Source: Rhizobium sp. FKL33
Lineage (GTDB): Bacteria; Pseudomonadota; Alphaproteobacteria; Rhizobiales; Rhizobiaceae
DNA length: 64,000 nt
NCBI RefSeq assembly: GCF_005222915.1
Contig: NZ_STFX01000018.1
Span: forward strand, 1-64,000
Reading direction: 5' to 3'
In this document: piece after piece, positions 1-8,053 of the stretch
Layout: each line of letters begins with the position of its first letter
How positions within the stretch are numbered: the first letter of the stretch is position 1
Notes under the pieces: model-generated
The model's input: the letters and a program-made list of their open reading frames with translations, nothing else
Told to the model about the DNA's origin: nothing
Databases searched by the model: none
Program-made: the position numbers and the translations under genes

Positions 1-4
1 TTGA

Positions 5-421
5 CTACCTAAGCCCCGCACAGTTTGAGAGACTGGCCGCTTGATCTGAAAATGCCTCTCCACTTTTCCGAAGCAAGTCCAATGGCGGGGATAGAGTCCG
101 GCGGCCACGTTTACGTCGAGGCAACCACAGCGAAAGTGCAGCACGACCGATCCACTCGTTTCGTAATCCGAGCGTGTGCGTTTTCGGGCGATCGGCAGGG
201 AATAAAATTATGGTTCGGCTAGCCAGCTTCCGACGCGAGCCTGCAGGCATGTACATCTCTGGAAGGAGGATTGTTCCTGAACCAATAGAACTGCCAGAAA
301 ACAATTCCAATTGGGCGATCTGATCCCACGTCATCTTCCCTATGGCTTCACGGCCTCCAAGGTTGTTTATAAAATCATTCCTGACGTCTTCGAATTCTTT
401 TCTAATAGTGCGGGTAGACAT
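5..421 (-). CDS. Small third protein of the Tn554-like element (TnpC-like position)
   Basis: The 138-aa product follows the large recombinase gene with a 20-bp overlap and ends almost at the window edge. In Tn554-family elements the third gene encodes a small accessory protein of about this size, which affects the efficiency and orientation of transposition. I assign it by position and length. I see no motif that identifies it: the N-terminal part is acidic and mixed, and the C-terminal half is rich in Arg (KRGRR) with no membrane segment. An unrelated cargo gene is possible, but the overlap argues for a transposition module. Confidence 0.6.
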   Translation of the reverse strand: MSTRTIRKEFEDVRNDFINNLGGREAIGKMTWDQIAQLELFSGSSIGSGTILLPEMYMPAGSRRKLASRTIILFPADRPKTHTLGLRNEWIGRAALSLWLPRRKRGRRTLSPPLDLLRKSGEAFSDQAASLSNCAGLR

Positions 422-2396
422 CGAAGGCCATCTCCTCTCCGCTCTTTAGAGCTTCCATACGTTCCTGAAAGTATTTCTTGACGACTTCATCGTCGAATTG
501 CTTCAACGTCTCGACAATAGAAATCTCCTCTTCTTCAAAAGATGATCCCTTCCAAACAGCGAGCCCCACTTTTCGGCAGAGATAACGGAGGTCTGCCAAA
601 GCGTAAGCCATTGGGCGAACGCTCTCGGGAAATATGACGCCGTGAATGCAGCCCGTGCAGCGTTGGACTGCACAAATTTCGCCGTCCAAATGGTAGGGAT
701 CAATCTCGGGCGGTGGATTTGTGGGATTTTTGCATCCCATTCCAACTCGGGTCCGCTGTCGTACGTCTCTAAGCCTACGTTCTTGCTCGCGGGTAATCTC
801 GCCCGTCTTCAAGGCGATCTTAATTCTTGTTTCGTCAAAAACATCGCGGTGGCTAATTTCGCTAAAGGTGTGGGTAAGAACCTGATTTACGATCTGGAAA
901 TTCGCTCGCCTTATCTTCCTCCGCGCGAGGTAATATTTCAGAGAGCGATAATCAGATTGCTGCGACGCGAGTTTCGCAACACTCATACGGCGCGAGTTTC
1001 GATAGGTAAAGTTTATCATCGAGTCTCGCGCTTGCGAAGTACTAAGCGTTTTCAGATAAGGATGATCGTCCGTAAGATTTGCGTCCTCCGCAATCAACCG
1101 AATGATGGAGTTCAGATTAGAAACGTCAGTGTTTTGTACAGATCGAATCAGGGTTTCTTCGTCACGTTCCATAAGTCCAACATAAAGCCATGGGCTCCGG
1201 ATTGATTCTTCCAGCTTTTGGATTTCTCTCTGGGTCTCATGGGTGTAGCTTTCATTGTTTTTGGCTCGCAGTTTCTCTACCTTGCGCCTAAGCGTCTCCC
1301 TTAACGGCTCGGTCACTTCTGTGAGAGTTTTGATAATTCTAAAGGCGTGGAATTGGGCTCTGACTTTCGACGGAGCGTAGACTATCTTTTTGGCTCGATC
1401 CTTATCGCTGAAGATCAGCACATGGTCTGGGTCTTGCAGGGCCGGGGCGTACCACTTGGAGGGCTCGCTGATGTCGATGGCTAGAACTGTCGACAGATTG
1501 AAACCAGTGTAAATTAGGACGATCCAAATGAACACTGCCATGTCTACTTCAAGCGGAAACCGCCATCGCAATTTAGAAGGATATCCGTGATGGGCGTTTG
1601 TAGTTATACCTGGTATTGGGCAATGTGGACCCTTGATATTGTTTCCAGGCTTGGTGGCGTGAGTTGTTTGGACGAGCGTCCTCAATCCTAGTGCGACGAC
1701 CTCGGCGTTCGAAGGGACGCAGGTTTCCGTCAGATGATAAATGAGGTGAGCATGGTTCTCTGGCTTCTTCCAGTCTCCATGCAGCCCGCCAAATTTGGCT
1801 CGTGGATCGCACCCTTGTGCCGCCAGAGCAGCGCCGTCCTTCCACATCGAAAAGATTGACCGCGCATGTTTTCGCAACACCAAGCTCAGCCGCTGGAGCG
1901 CCACAAAATCTGGTTCCACAGGGTCTGGCTCTGGGGGCGCGTCCCTGGGGGGCATATCTGACGGTGTACCCCTATGGATTTGCGAGTAGCGCTCGATCAC
2001 CCACTTGATCTGCTTGTAGGTGTGCGACGTCATTCCATTGTCAAAAATCCACTGCTTCAGCCTTAGCCCATGGATTTCCCCGATATCGAATATCGACATT
2101 GTTTGAGGCAAGTCGGGACATACTTGAATGAACCGATGCATATTCCGCCAGGCCGAAGCGTGGGTATTGTAGACGGTTTCCAGGGGCCTCTCAGTCAGGA
2201 TTACAGTTTGAAAATCTCGGGCAAGATTGGGCAGACCGACGATGTCGGACTTCCAGAAACGCTGGGCCTTCCTACTCAAATCCGATTTCCGTCGCCCGAA
2301 ATAGAACTCTGAGAAATCGACGTAGTACGGTGGCCCCCCGTCTTTCGGTAGTATCCAGGCGGCAAAGGGCGACAATTCTTCATCAGGCATCCGCAT
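402..2396 (-). CDS. Tn554-like transposase B, large tyrosine-recombinase-type protein with degenerate active site
   Basis: The 664-aa length matches the TnpB subunit of Tn554-family elements, which works with TnpA in site-specific insertion. The middle looks like a phage-integrase catalytic fold. A box-I-like segment (YTGFNLSTVLAI, about residue 295) has Asn where the catalytic Arg normally sits. A box-II-like SQARDSM (about 455) keeps an Arg but not the preceding His. A candidate nucleophile Tyr lies in LKYYLARR (about 484). The C-terminal 100 residues carry several Cys (GCKNP, EICAVQRCTGC) that could bind metal. It overlaps the upstream recombinase gene by 14 bp. Family placement is good; loss of individual catalytic residues is my own alignment by eye. 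Confidence 0.75.
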   Translation of the reverse strand: MRMPDEELSPFAAWILPKDGGPPYYVDFSEFYFGRRKSDLSRKAQRFWKSDIVGLPNLARDFQTVILTERPLETVYNTHASAWRNMHRFIQVCPDLPQTMSIFDIGEIHGLRLKQWIFDNGMTSHTYKQIKWVIERYSQIHRGTPSDMPPRDAPPEPDPVEPDFVALQRLSLVLRKHARSIFSMWKDGAALAAQGCDPRAKFGGLHGDWKKPENHAHLIYHLTETCVPSNAEVVALGLRTLVQTTHATKPGNNIKGPHCPIPGITTNAHHGYPSKLRWRFPLEVDMAVFIWIVLIYTGFNLSTVLAIDISEPSKWYAPALQDPDHVLIFSDKDRAKKIVYAPSKVRAQFHAFRIIKTLTEVTEPLRETLRRKVEKLRAKNNESYTHETQREIQKLEESIRSPWLYVGLMERDEETLIRSVQNTDVSNLNSIIRLIAEDANLTDDHPYLKTLSTSQARDSMINFTYRNSRRMSVAKLASQQSDYRSLKYYLARRKIRRANFQIVNQVLTHTFSEISHRDVFDETRIKIALKTGEITREQERRLRDVRQRTRVGMGCKNPTNPPPEIDPYHLDGEICAVQRCTGCIHGVIFPESVRPMAYALADLRYLCRKVGLAVWKGSSFEEEEISIVETLKQFDDEVVKKYFQERMEALKSGEEMAFDVYPHY

Positions 2397-3780
2397 GCTC
2401 GTCCCCCTCGAGAAATGCCATGTAATCCTTGTGGGCGGGGATCAAGACGAGGTTGTTTTCAATCCATTGGGTGTAAATTTCGGTCGTCTGGGCGCTGACG
2501 TGACCACTTCTCCGACGTTGGATATCCACCCAGTACGACGTCCGGCGTTGAACCCACTCCAGGGGCATATCATTGGGCAGGCGATCGAGCGTGGCAGCAT
2601 CTCGTTGAAGACCTTTCAGAATGCCAAGGCAGATGGAGTAATGGCGAGCGAGGTGGGGATACCAGATAGCAGGCCCCCCATCCCACTTGAGCTTGAAGCA
2701 CTCGTAAAGCGCGTGTGCAGAGATGGGTGTGCCTTCGTGGCCCTTCGCGTCGGATAGGAAAAGCTGGGTGGGCTCAGTGCCGTGGCGTTTCGCGTAGATC
2801 GCTGCCAGTTCGTTTCGAGGTCCGTCGATCCAGACCCGCACTATGTGAGCAAACTCTACGTCGAAGTCGATCGCGCGTGGTCGACCGTTCTTGATGTTCT
2901 TTGTAAGCTGAATGCGAACTAGCTTCTTGCCAAGGCTCTTCGCTTTGTCGATCACGGCCGCTGCTGGCCAAGCAGTCACCTCTATCGAGCAGGTTTCGGT
3001 CTTCCGAGAACCAAATTCAACTACTGCCCTGCAAGCCAGCGATTTTGCTCGACCCCTGCGCTTTCTGACAACTTCCAACCAATCCGCGACCTGCGGTTCC
3101 AGCGGTAAGTTCATGAGCTCAAGCCCGCTGGTGCCCTGGTCTTCCTTTCCTACGCGGACTTCCTTGTAGATGGTCTTTCCATCGCGCGTGCGCCAACTCA
3201 CCTTCTTCGTCGGGACATGAAAAGCTCGCCTGTATCCCCTGGCGGCCATCCAACGGAGTAGGGTGCAGGCTTCGTCGGCTTTGACGTTCGCCCATCCGGG
3301 CGACAACATAACAGTGCCACTGCTCCATCGCCCATGCCTTACGTCCGACTGATATGAGAGGACGTGATGGTATTCAGCATCCTCCGGCCGAATGCCGTGC
3401 GCGAACAGCCAGTTTAGGAAGTCTGCGGCAGAATAGGCAACATGCTCAATCGTTTTGAGGGAAAGTAGCTTACCCGTGGGCTCGCCCCCTATTTCCGCCG
3501 ACCATCGTCCGGCGTGCCGTTCTCGCATAAACCGCGAGAATGGCCGCGACACCCGGCGGCCTAACCAAACCGATGGACAAAGCCCCACTGACGCTCGCGA
3601 ATTGCGGTCTGTTGGCTTAGGAAAAAAGACTGAGAACGGCCGGATGGTGGTAACCGGGTTGACAACGCTCGGCGCAAGGTAGGAGCGCTCAGCAACCGGT
3701 CCGTTGCGGCAAGGTATGCTCCTCCGCTGAACGGGAAGATGTGGCGGTCGGGCTGCCAGCCCAAATTGCTTTAGCGTCAC
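2383..3780 (-). CDS. Tn554-like transposase A, tyrosine recombinase
   Basis: The 465-aa product has the full catalytic set of the tyrosine recombinase (phage integrase) family. Arg is in GSRKTE (about residue 258), a Lys-bearing hairpin is at KNIKNGRPRAIDF, HLARHY supplies His/Arg (about 376-381), the SGH is at about 425-427, and the nucleophile Tyr is in EIYTQW (about 436). The N-terminal half contains a SAM-like core-binding region (AYSAADFLNWLFAHG). It is the first gene of the three-gene element. The start is GTG with AGGAG six bases upstream, and that Shine-Dalgarno lies inside a perfect inverted repeat. It probably carries out strand exchange, with the 664-aa partner in a structural or regulatory role. 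Confidence 0.85.
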   Translation of the reverse strand: MTLKQFGLAARPPHLPVQRRSIPCRNGPVAERSYLAPSVVNPVTTIRPFSVFFPKPTDRNSRASVGLCPSVWLGRRVSRPFSRFMRERHAGRWSAEIGGEPTGKLLSLKTIEHVAYSAADFLNWLFAHGIRPEDAEYHHVLSYQSDVRHGRWSSGTVMLSPGWANVKADEACTLLRWMAARGYRRAFHVPTKKVSWRTRDGKTIYKEVRVGKEDQGTSGLELMNLPLEPQVADWLEVVRKRRGRAKSLACRAVVEFGSRKTETCSIEVTAWPAAAVIDKAKSLGKKLVRIQLTKNIKNGRPRAIDFDVEFAHIVRVWIDGPRNELAAIYAKRHGTEPTQLFLSDAKGHEGTPISAHALYECFKLKWDGGPAIWYPHLARHYSICLGILKGLQRDAATLDRLPNDMPLEWVQRRTSYWVDIQRRRSGHVSAQTTEIYTQWIENNLVLIPAHKDYMAFLEGDEHADA

Positions 3781-3787
3781 AGTGCGC

Positions 3788-3819
3788 TCCTAACTGCTGT
3801 TCTCTTATAGCAGTTAGGA
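3788..3819 (-). promoter_or_regulatory. Hairpin sequestering the transposase A ribosome-binding site, with an extended -10 in its loop
   Basis: Read on the minus strand, TCCTAACTGCT and AGCAGTTAGGA form perfect 11-bp arms around a 10-nt loop. The second arm ends in the AGGA of the Shine-Dalgarno (AGGAG) that lies 6 nt before the GTG start of transposase A. The loop side carries TGCTATAAG, an extended -10 promoter motif. A transcript started from that promoter would lack the first arm and be translatable. Read-through RNA from outside would fold and hide the site. Confidence 0.65.
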
Positions 3820-4156
3820 CCGGCTTCACGGGTTTTTGCAAGCGATATTCGGGGTCTTTGTAAGGCTAAGTCATTGTTTTAAAAGACCTTCAAGACTTCA
3901 ACTTTCTTGAAGCCAATCACCGTCAAGACTTCGATTGCGAACGTGGAAAGACTCCGATTGGCGATGACCAAGTGCCGACAAGCCGTGCTTCGTCTTTGCG
4001 CCAACGCCCCAACGCGAATCACATGGCAATACCGGTGCGTTGGCCTGATTCCGCCAACGTCCCCTGACGGTTATTTCCCAATCTGCGGATTGCCTTCTAT
4101 TTCCAAAACTTCCTGGCGATTAACTGTTCGCGGAGTAAGGTCAGGAGTAATATTGT
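3820..4156. other. Non-coding right end of the Tn554-like element
   Basis: No convincing gene lies between the transposase A leader and the recQ remnant. The stretch has short repeats: TCAAGACTTC occurs twice (about 3891 and 3922) with CTTGAAG between, and CCAACGC/GCGTTGG elements occur around 4000-4060. The last 60 bases are AT-rich. These are plausible recombinase-binding sequences at the transposon end, but nothing here proves it. Confidence 0.4.
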
Positions 4157-4441
4157 CTAATATATTGATTTTCCTTTGATATATCCAATTCCCCATTCTT
4201 TCAGCGGCGAGACCACGACTCCGAGGCCGGGCCGGCAAAGCGCCGGGATCTGATAGCAGAGCGACTTGCCGGCGCCGGTCGGAAACAGCACCACGGCGTC
4301 GCCGCCAGCGGTGACGGTGTCGATGACCGCGCCCTGCTTGCCGCGAAAGGCTGGATAGCCGTAGATTTCCTTCAGGACCGAGAGCGGGTTGCGCTGGCCT
4401 TGATCGCTAAAAAGCCTGTCCGTGCTTCTATTGTCGTGCAT
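4157..4441 (-). pseudogene. recQ: recQ ATP-dependent DNA helicase, N-terminal remnant cut by the transposon
   Basis: From the ATG at 4441 the product reads as the start of RecQ: LKEIYGYPAFRGKQ, GGDAVVLFPTGAGKSLCYQ (motif 0/Walker A) and GVVVSPL. Intact RecQ continues from VVVSPL into IALMKDQV. Here the frame instead runs into WGIGYIKGKSIY and stops, and base composition drops at the same point (about 4202). RecQ is a 3'-5' helicase of recombination repair, normally about 600 aa. The remainder should reappear left of the transposon, outside this window. About 80 residues remain, with no helicase motif beyond Ia, so the fragment cannot be functional. Confidence 0.85.
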
Positions 4442-4525
4442 CGAGCATCCTGACCGGGAATCGCCTGTCGCGCCGTCATGGCGTAGACGTCACATAGGCG
4501 ATTGCCGGCCCCGGACGCAACGCGC

Positions 4526-5713
4526 CTATTCGATCCGCGTCGACAGGATGAACTTGCGCTTCTCCAATTCGGCGAAATAGGGCGGAATGTCGAAATAGGC
4601 TTCCGGCGCCCAGACGCCCGGCTTTTTCGGACTGGCGAGGATCAGCTGGGCGGCGATCGAGCCGTTCATCGAGGTGCAGGCGTCGACATAGGGCGCATAC
4701 ATCGCATCCGGCTTGACCACGACTTCGACAGTCACCGTACGCGCGACGCCATCCTTGCGGCCGCGGCCGATGGCGAAATGGATTTCGTGACTTTCCTGCT
4801 CCGGCATGCGGGCGGCGTTCTTCTTGATATTGCGTTCGATGACCTTGTTGAGCACGTCGAGCGGCCGGACCTTGACGCCATTAACCTCGACCGGATCGTC
4901 GAAATCCCCGAAACCGGCTTTGACGAGGCCGACCCAGGCTTCATGCTCGCGATGCGGCAGATGCAGCTTCCATGAAAATTCCTTGATACCCTTTTCGCGA
5001 ATGCCGTCAGCCAGGGGAACGGTAAGCTGTTCGGAATGCGGCGAATGCATGAATTCGCAGCGGCCCCAGGGCTCGGGAAGGTCGAGATATTCAGAGCCGC
5101 TCATCGGCGGGCAGGTCACATGCTTGCCGTCGTAGAACTGCGTGCTTTCATGGGCGTATTCGGCCAGCACCGTCGAGACGCTGTAGGGCGGCACGAGAAC
5201 CGGGTTCTCCTCGCCGACCAGTTCCGCCGCCCAATAGAGATTGATGGTGTCGATCTCGTCGAGTTCGTCGGCGACGGCGCGGCAGATGACGTTGGACATG
5301 CCGGGATCGGCGCCGCAGCCGACCACCGCCGTCACCCCGGCCGCCTTGAAGCGCTCATGTTCGGCGATCTGCTTGACGGTGTAGGTGCCCAAGCCGCCGA
5401 GATCCATATAGGCGACCTTGGCCGCCAGCGCGGCTTCGAAGATGGCCATCTGGTGGCCGAGCAGGGTCGGCACGCAATTGATGCAGAGATCGGCGCCGGC
5501 CACGGCGCTGGCCAGCGCGTCCGGCTTGGTGACGTCGAGATCGAAAAGCTCGATCCTGACGTCGTCGAGTTCGGCTTTCAGCGCCTCCATCCGCTCGCGC
5601 TGCGCATCGCAGATGCGGACGGTCTTGATGTCGATGATGGCGCGATCGGAAAGAAGGTCGCGCACGATGCCCGCGCCCATAAGGCCGGCGCCGCCGAGAA
5701 GGCTGATGATCAT
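4526..5713 (-). CDS. Saccharopine dehydrogenase family NAD(P)-dependent oxidoreductase
   Basis: The 395-aa product starts with a Rossmann motif (LLGGAGLMGAGIVRDL), then ADLCINCVPTLLGHQ and VVGCGADPGMSNV, which are typical of the saccharopine dehydrogenase / lysine 6-dehydrogenase family. Members oxidise or form secondary amines and amino acids with NAD(P). It is the last gene of a leftward operon that also encodes a polyamine-type importer, three cupins and an aldehyde dehydrogenase. That suggests oxidation of an amine or opine-like compound whose aldehyde is then oxidised by the neighbour. The start ATG has AGGAA nearby. The substrate cannot be read from the sequence; lysine-type dehydrogenase, opine or carboxyspermidine-type activity are all possible. 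Confidence 0.75.
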   Translation of the reverse strand: MIISLLGGAGLMGAGIVRDLLSDRAIIDIKTVRICDAQRERMEALKAELDDVRIELFDLDVTKPDALASAVAGADLCINCVPTLLGHQMAIFEAALAAKVAYMDLGGLGTYTVKQIAEHERFKAAGVTAVVGCGADPGMSNVICRAVADELDEIDTINLYWAAELVGEENPVLVPPYSVSTVLAEYAHESTQFYDGKHVTCPPMSGSEYLDLPEPWGRCEFMHSPHSEQLTVPLADGIREKGIKEFSWKLHLPHREHEAWVGLVKAGFGDFDDPVEVNGVKVRPLDVLNKVIERNIKKNAARMPEQESHEIHFAIGRGRKDGVARTVTVEVVVKPDAMYAPYVDACTSMNGSIAAQLILASPKKPGVWAPEAYFDIPPYFAELEKRKFILSTRIE

Positions 5714-5797
5714 GATGTCGTTCCTGCGTGAATGAGAGCATTTCCAGGAAAAGTGTCCTTGCGGTTTTCCGTCCGGAAATGCGTAAAAACAAAAGCG

Positions 5798-7303
5798 TCA
5801 GACGTGCTTGCGGCCGCCCGTCTCGTAGAACCAGTCGTCCGGATAGGGATACCACCAGCCCTGGCGCACCGGCTTGTGGTCGATGATGACCATCTTGGAC
5901 CGCCGGAAGGCGTCGAGGCCAAGCCGCGAGAGTTCCCGGCCCAGGCCGGAGCGCTTCCAGCCGCCGAACGGCAGCGCGTCATTGTCGATCAGCGGATTGT
6001 TGACCCAGACCATGCCGGCCTCCAGCCGTTCCGCCGCCTCCATCGCCTCTTCGAGCGAGGTGGTGAACACCGATGCGCCGAGACCGAATTCGCTGTCATT
6101 GGCGCGGGTGATGGCCTCGTCGAAATCCTGCACGCGCATCACGGCCGCGACCGGGCCGAAGCACTCTTCCTGCATGATCGCCATATCAGGCGTGCAGCCG
6201 GTCAGGATGGTCGGCTCATAGAACCAGCCGACTGGCTGATCCTCGGGGATCTTGCCGCCGATAACAGCCGTTGCGCCCTTGGACTTGGCGTCCTCGACCA
6301 GACGGATCACCTTGTCGCGCGCCGCCTTGGAGACGAGAGGGCCGATCTCGGCCTTGTCGAGGCCTCTGCCGATCCGCAGGCGGCGGGTCTCGGCGACGAA
6401 CTTCTCGATGAAAGCGTCATGCACAGTATCGACCACGAAGAAACGTTCGGCCGAGGTGCAGACCTGGCCCGACATGTGGAAGGCGGCCGTGACCGCGCCG
6501 GCGGCGGCGACATCGAGCGGCGCATGCGCGGTGACGATCATCGGATCCGAGCCGCCGCCCTCGATCACCGCAGGCTTCATAGCGCCGGCAGCAGCCATGG
6601 CCACCGCCCTGCCCGCCTCCGCCGAACCGGTGAAAGCGACGGCATGGGTCTTCTTCGACGCCACCAGCGCCTTGGCGATCTCGGCGCCGCCCGGCAGGCA
6701 GGCGATCAGGCCGGCTGGCAGATCGGCAAAGACCTCCATGAAGATCAATGTCGACAGCGTCGTCGCCGGCGCCGGCTTGATGATGCAGGCATTGCCGGAG
6801 GCAAGCGAGGCGGCGACCGTCCAGCACATCAACAGGATAGGGAAGTTGAAAGGCATGATATGCACCGACACGCCCAGCGGCTCGTAGCGCGCATATTGAA
6901 ACGAGCCGGTCTGCGTCGTCCCCGCCACCTTTCCCGCTTCGTCGCGGGCGATCTCGGCGAAGTAGCGGAAGGCCCCGGCGCAATTGGCGACTTCGCCGAT
7001 CGCCTCGGGATAGGGCTTGCCCATTTCCCGCGACATCACCTCGGCGCAGCGGCGCATATCGGTCGTCTCGATGCGGTTGGCGATCCGGTGCAGGATCGCG
7101 GCGCGCGTCTTGGCGTCGATCTTCGCCCAGCTCTTCTGCGCGGCGGTCGCGAGCGCCAGCGCTGCGTCGAGCTCGCCGTCTGTGGTTTCGGCAAACGCGC
7201 CGACCACGGCGAGCGTCGCCGGGTCGATCACATCGGCGCGAGCGCCCAGGCTCGGCCGGTAGCCGCCGTCCACGAAATGGACGGGTTTCAACAAATCCTG
7301 CAT
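5798..7303 (-). CDS. NAD(P)-dependent aldehyde dehydrogenase, succinate-semialdehyde-dehydrogenase-like
   Basis: The 501-aa length is typical of the aldehyde dehydrogenase superfamily. Visible elements are the Asn motif MPFNFPILL, the cofactor loop FTGSAEAGRA, the general-base segment VIEGGGSDPM (Glu kept, but the usual ELGG reads EGGG), the catalytic Cys in SGQVCTSAERF, and the C-terminal EECFGPV. The closest feel is to succinate or glutarate semialdehyde dehydrogenases (GQVC-x-x-A-x-RF). It lies 38 bp after the three cupin genes and 84 bp before the saccharopine-dehydrogenase-like gene. I infer that it oxidises an aldehyde made from an imported amine. The exact substrate is unknown. Confidence 0.85.
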   Translation of the reverse strand: MQDLLKPVHFVDGGYRPSLGARADVIDPATLAVVGAFAETTDGELDAALALATAAQKSWAKIDAKTRAAILHRIANRIETTDMRRCAEVMSREMGKPYPEAIGEVANCAGAFRYFAEIARDEAGKVAGTTQTGSFQYARYEPLGVSVHIMPFNFPILLMCWTVAASLASGNACIIKPAPATTLSTLIFMEVFADLPAGLIACLPGGAEIAKALVASKKTHAVAFTGSAEAGRAVAMAAAGAMKPAVIEGGGSDPMIVTAHAPLDVAAAGAVTAAFHMSGQVCTSAERFFVVDTVHDAFIEKFVAETRRLRIGRGLDKAEIGPLVSKAARDKVIRLVEDAKSKGATAVIGGKIPEDQPVGWFYEPTILTGCTPDMAIMQEECFGPVAAVMRVQDFDEAITRANDSEFGLGASVFTTSLEEAMEAAERLEAGMVWVNNPLIDNDALPFGGWKRSGLGRELSRLGLDAFRRSKMVIIDHKPVRQGWWYPYPDDWFYETGGRKHV

Positions 7304-7341
7304 ATCTGGTCCTGACTGGCCCTTGAGGCCGTCCCGCTTGC

Positions 7342-7689
7342 TCAGCGGATCATGTAGACTTTCTTGATCGTCTCATGGACGGTGCAGACGCCCTTCCAAT
7401 CCTTGGGGAAGAAGGCGGCGGTATCCGGGGTGATCTCGATCACCTCGCCGCTTTCATGCACATAGGTCGAACGTCCCTCGAGGAAATGGCAGAATTCGTC
7501 ACGCGTCACATGGCATTCCCATTTGCCGGGCGTGCAGATCCACAAGCCGCATTCGCTTTCGCCGTTCGGGCCCTTGTGAATGAGCTTGCCGGAGACGTGG
7601 CTGACGCCTTCGATCATGGTGGGGATCGTGCCCCAATCGACCAGGTTGTCTTGTTCGAGCGGCTTGTACATCAGGGGTGCGGAGGTCAT
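7342..7689 (-). CDS. Cupin domain protein (DUF861-like), third of three tandem copies
   Basis: The 115-aa single-domain cupin contains GESECGLWICTPGKWECH, RDEFCHFLEGRSTYVHESG and PDTAAFFPKDWKG. This is the DUF861/cupin_3 pattern (W-x-C-x-P-G, then EFC, then P-x-G-x-x-x-F-x-x-x-W). Relatives include ureidoglycine aminohydrolase-like and EutQ-like small cupins, many without known activity. It is in line with two paralogues (15 and 7 bp gaps) that share the same motif order, so the three arose by duplication and are probably made together. AAGGAA precedes the ATG. It may be an enzyme or a sensor in the same pathway as the downstream dehydrogenases. Confidence 0.8.
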   Translation of the reverse strand: MTSAPLMYKPLEQDNLVDWGTIPTMIEGVSHVSGKLIHKGPNGESECGLWICTPGKWECHVTRDEFCHFLEGRSTYVHESGEVIEITPDTAAFFPKDWKGVCTVHETIKKVYMIR

Positions 7690-7704
7690 GTCTATTCCTT
7701 GCAG

Positions 7705-8046
7705 TCAGCGGCTCATGAAAGCCTTGGACAGGGTTTCGGTGATGATGGAGGTTCCGGTCCAGCCTCCGGGAAAGAAGACGATCGAACCGGCTTTAACGGC
7801 GATCTCCTCGCCGTCTTCACTGATATAGAGGCCCTTTCCGCCCAGAAAGACGCAGAACTCGTCGCTGGGGATGGTGATCTTCCGGGTTCCCGGCGTGCAG
7901 GACCAGATGCCGCATTCGCTCGATCCATCCGCGTTCACGCTGAGGATCTTGCCGGCCATGACCGGATTGCCTTCGGTGGCGGTCGTCGACGCGCCCCAGT
8001 CTTCGAGCGCCACGGCGTCGGCTTTCGCCCAGTGGGGTGTGGTCAT
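7705..8046 (-). CDS. Cupin domain protein (DUF861-like), second of three tandem copies
   Basis: The chosen ATG at 8046 gives 113 aa (MTTPHWAKAD). It has GAGG nine bases upstream and starts 7 bp after the preceding cupin. A longer reading from 8088 would overlap that gene by 35 bp and has no ribosome-binding site. Motifs match its neighbours: SSECGIWSCTPGTRKI, PSDEFCVFLGGKGLY, AGSIVFFPGGWTG. The His of EFCHF in the other copies is Val here (EFCVF). If that His is a metal ligand, this copy is altered and may be a structural partner. Function is unknown beyond the cupin fold. Confidence 0.78.
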   Translation of the reverse strand: MTTPHWAKADAVALEDWGASTTATEGNPVMAGKILSVNADGSSECGIWSCTPGTRKITIPSDEFCVFLGGKGLYISEDGEEIAVKAGSIVFFPGGWTGTSIITETLSKAFMSR

Positions 8047-8053
8047 CTCGGCC

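Larger units (their letters stand above)
1..4201 (-). mobile_element. Tn554-like transposon, right part (left end outside the window)
   Basis: Three overlapping leftward genes encode two tyrosine-recombinase-type proteins (465 and 664 aa) and a small third protein (138 aa). This is the tnpA-tnpB-tnpC order and size pattern of the Tn554 family. Overlaps of 14 and 20 bp imply translational coupling. The block is visibly less GC-rich than the DNA to its right. The right boundary is placed at about 4196-4202, where a recQ reading frame running in from the right loses its similarity inside the conserved VVVSPL motif. No terminal inverted repeats are expected for this family and I see none. The left junction, and the rest of recQ, should lie just left of base 1. 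Confidence 0.8.
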
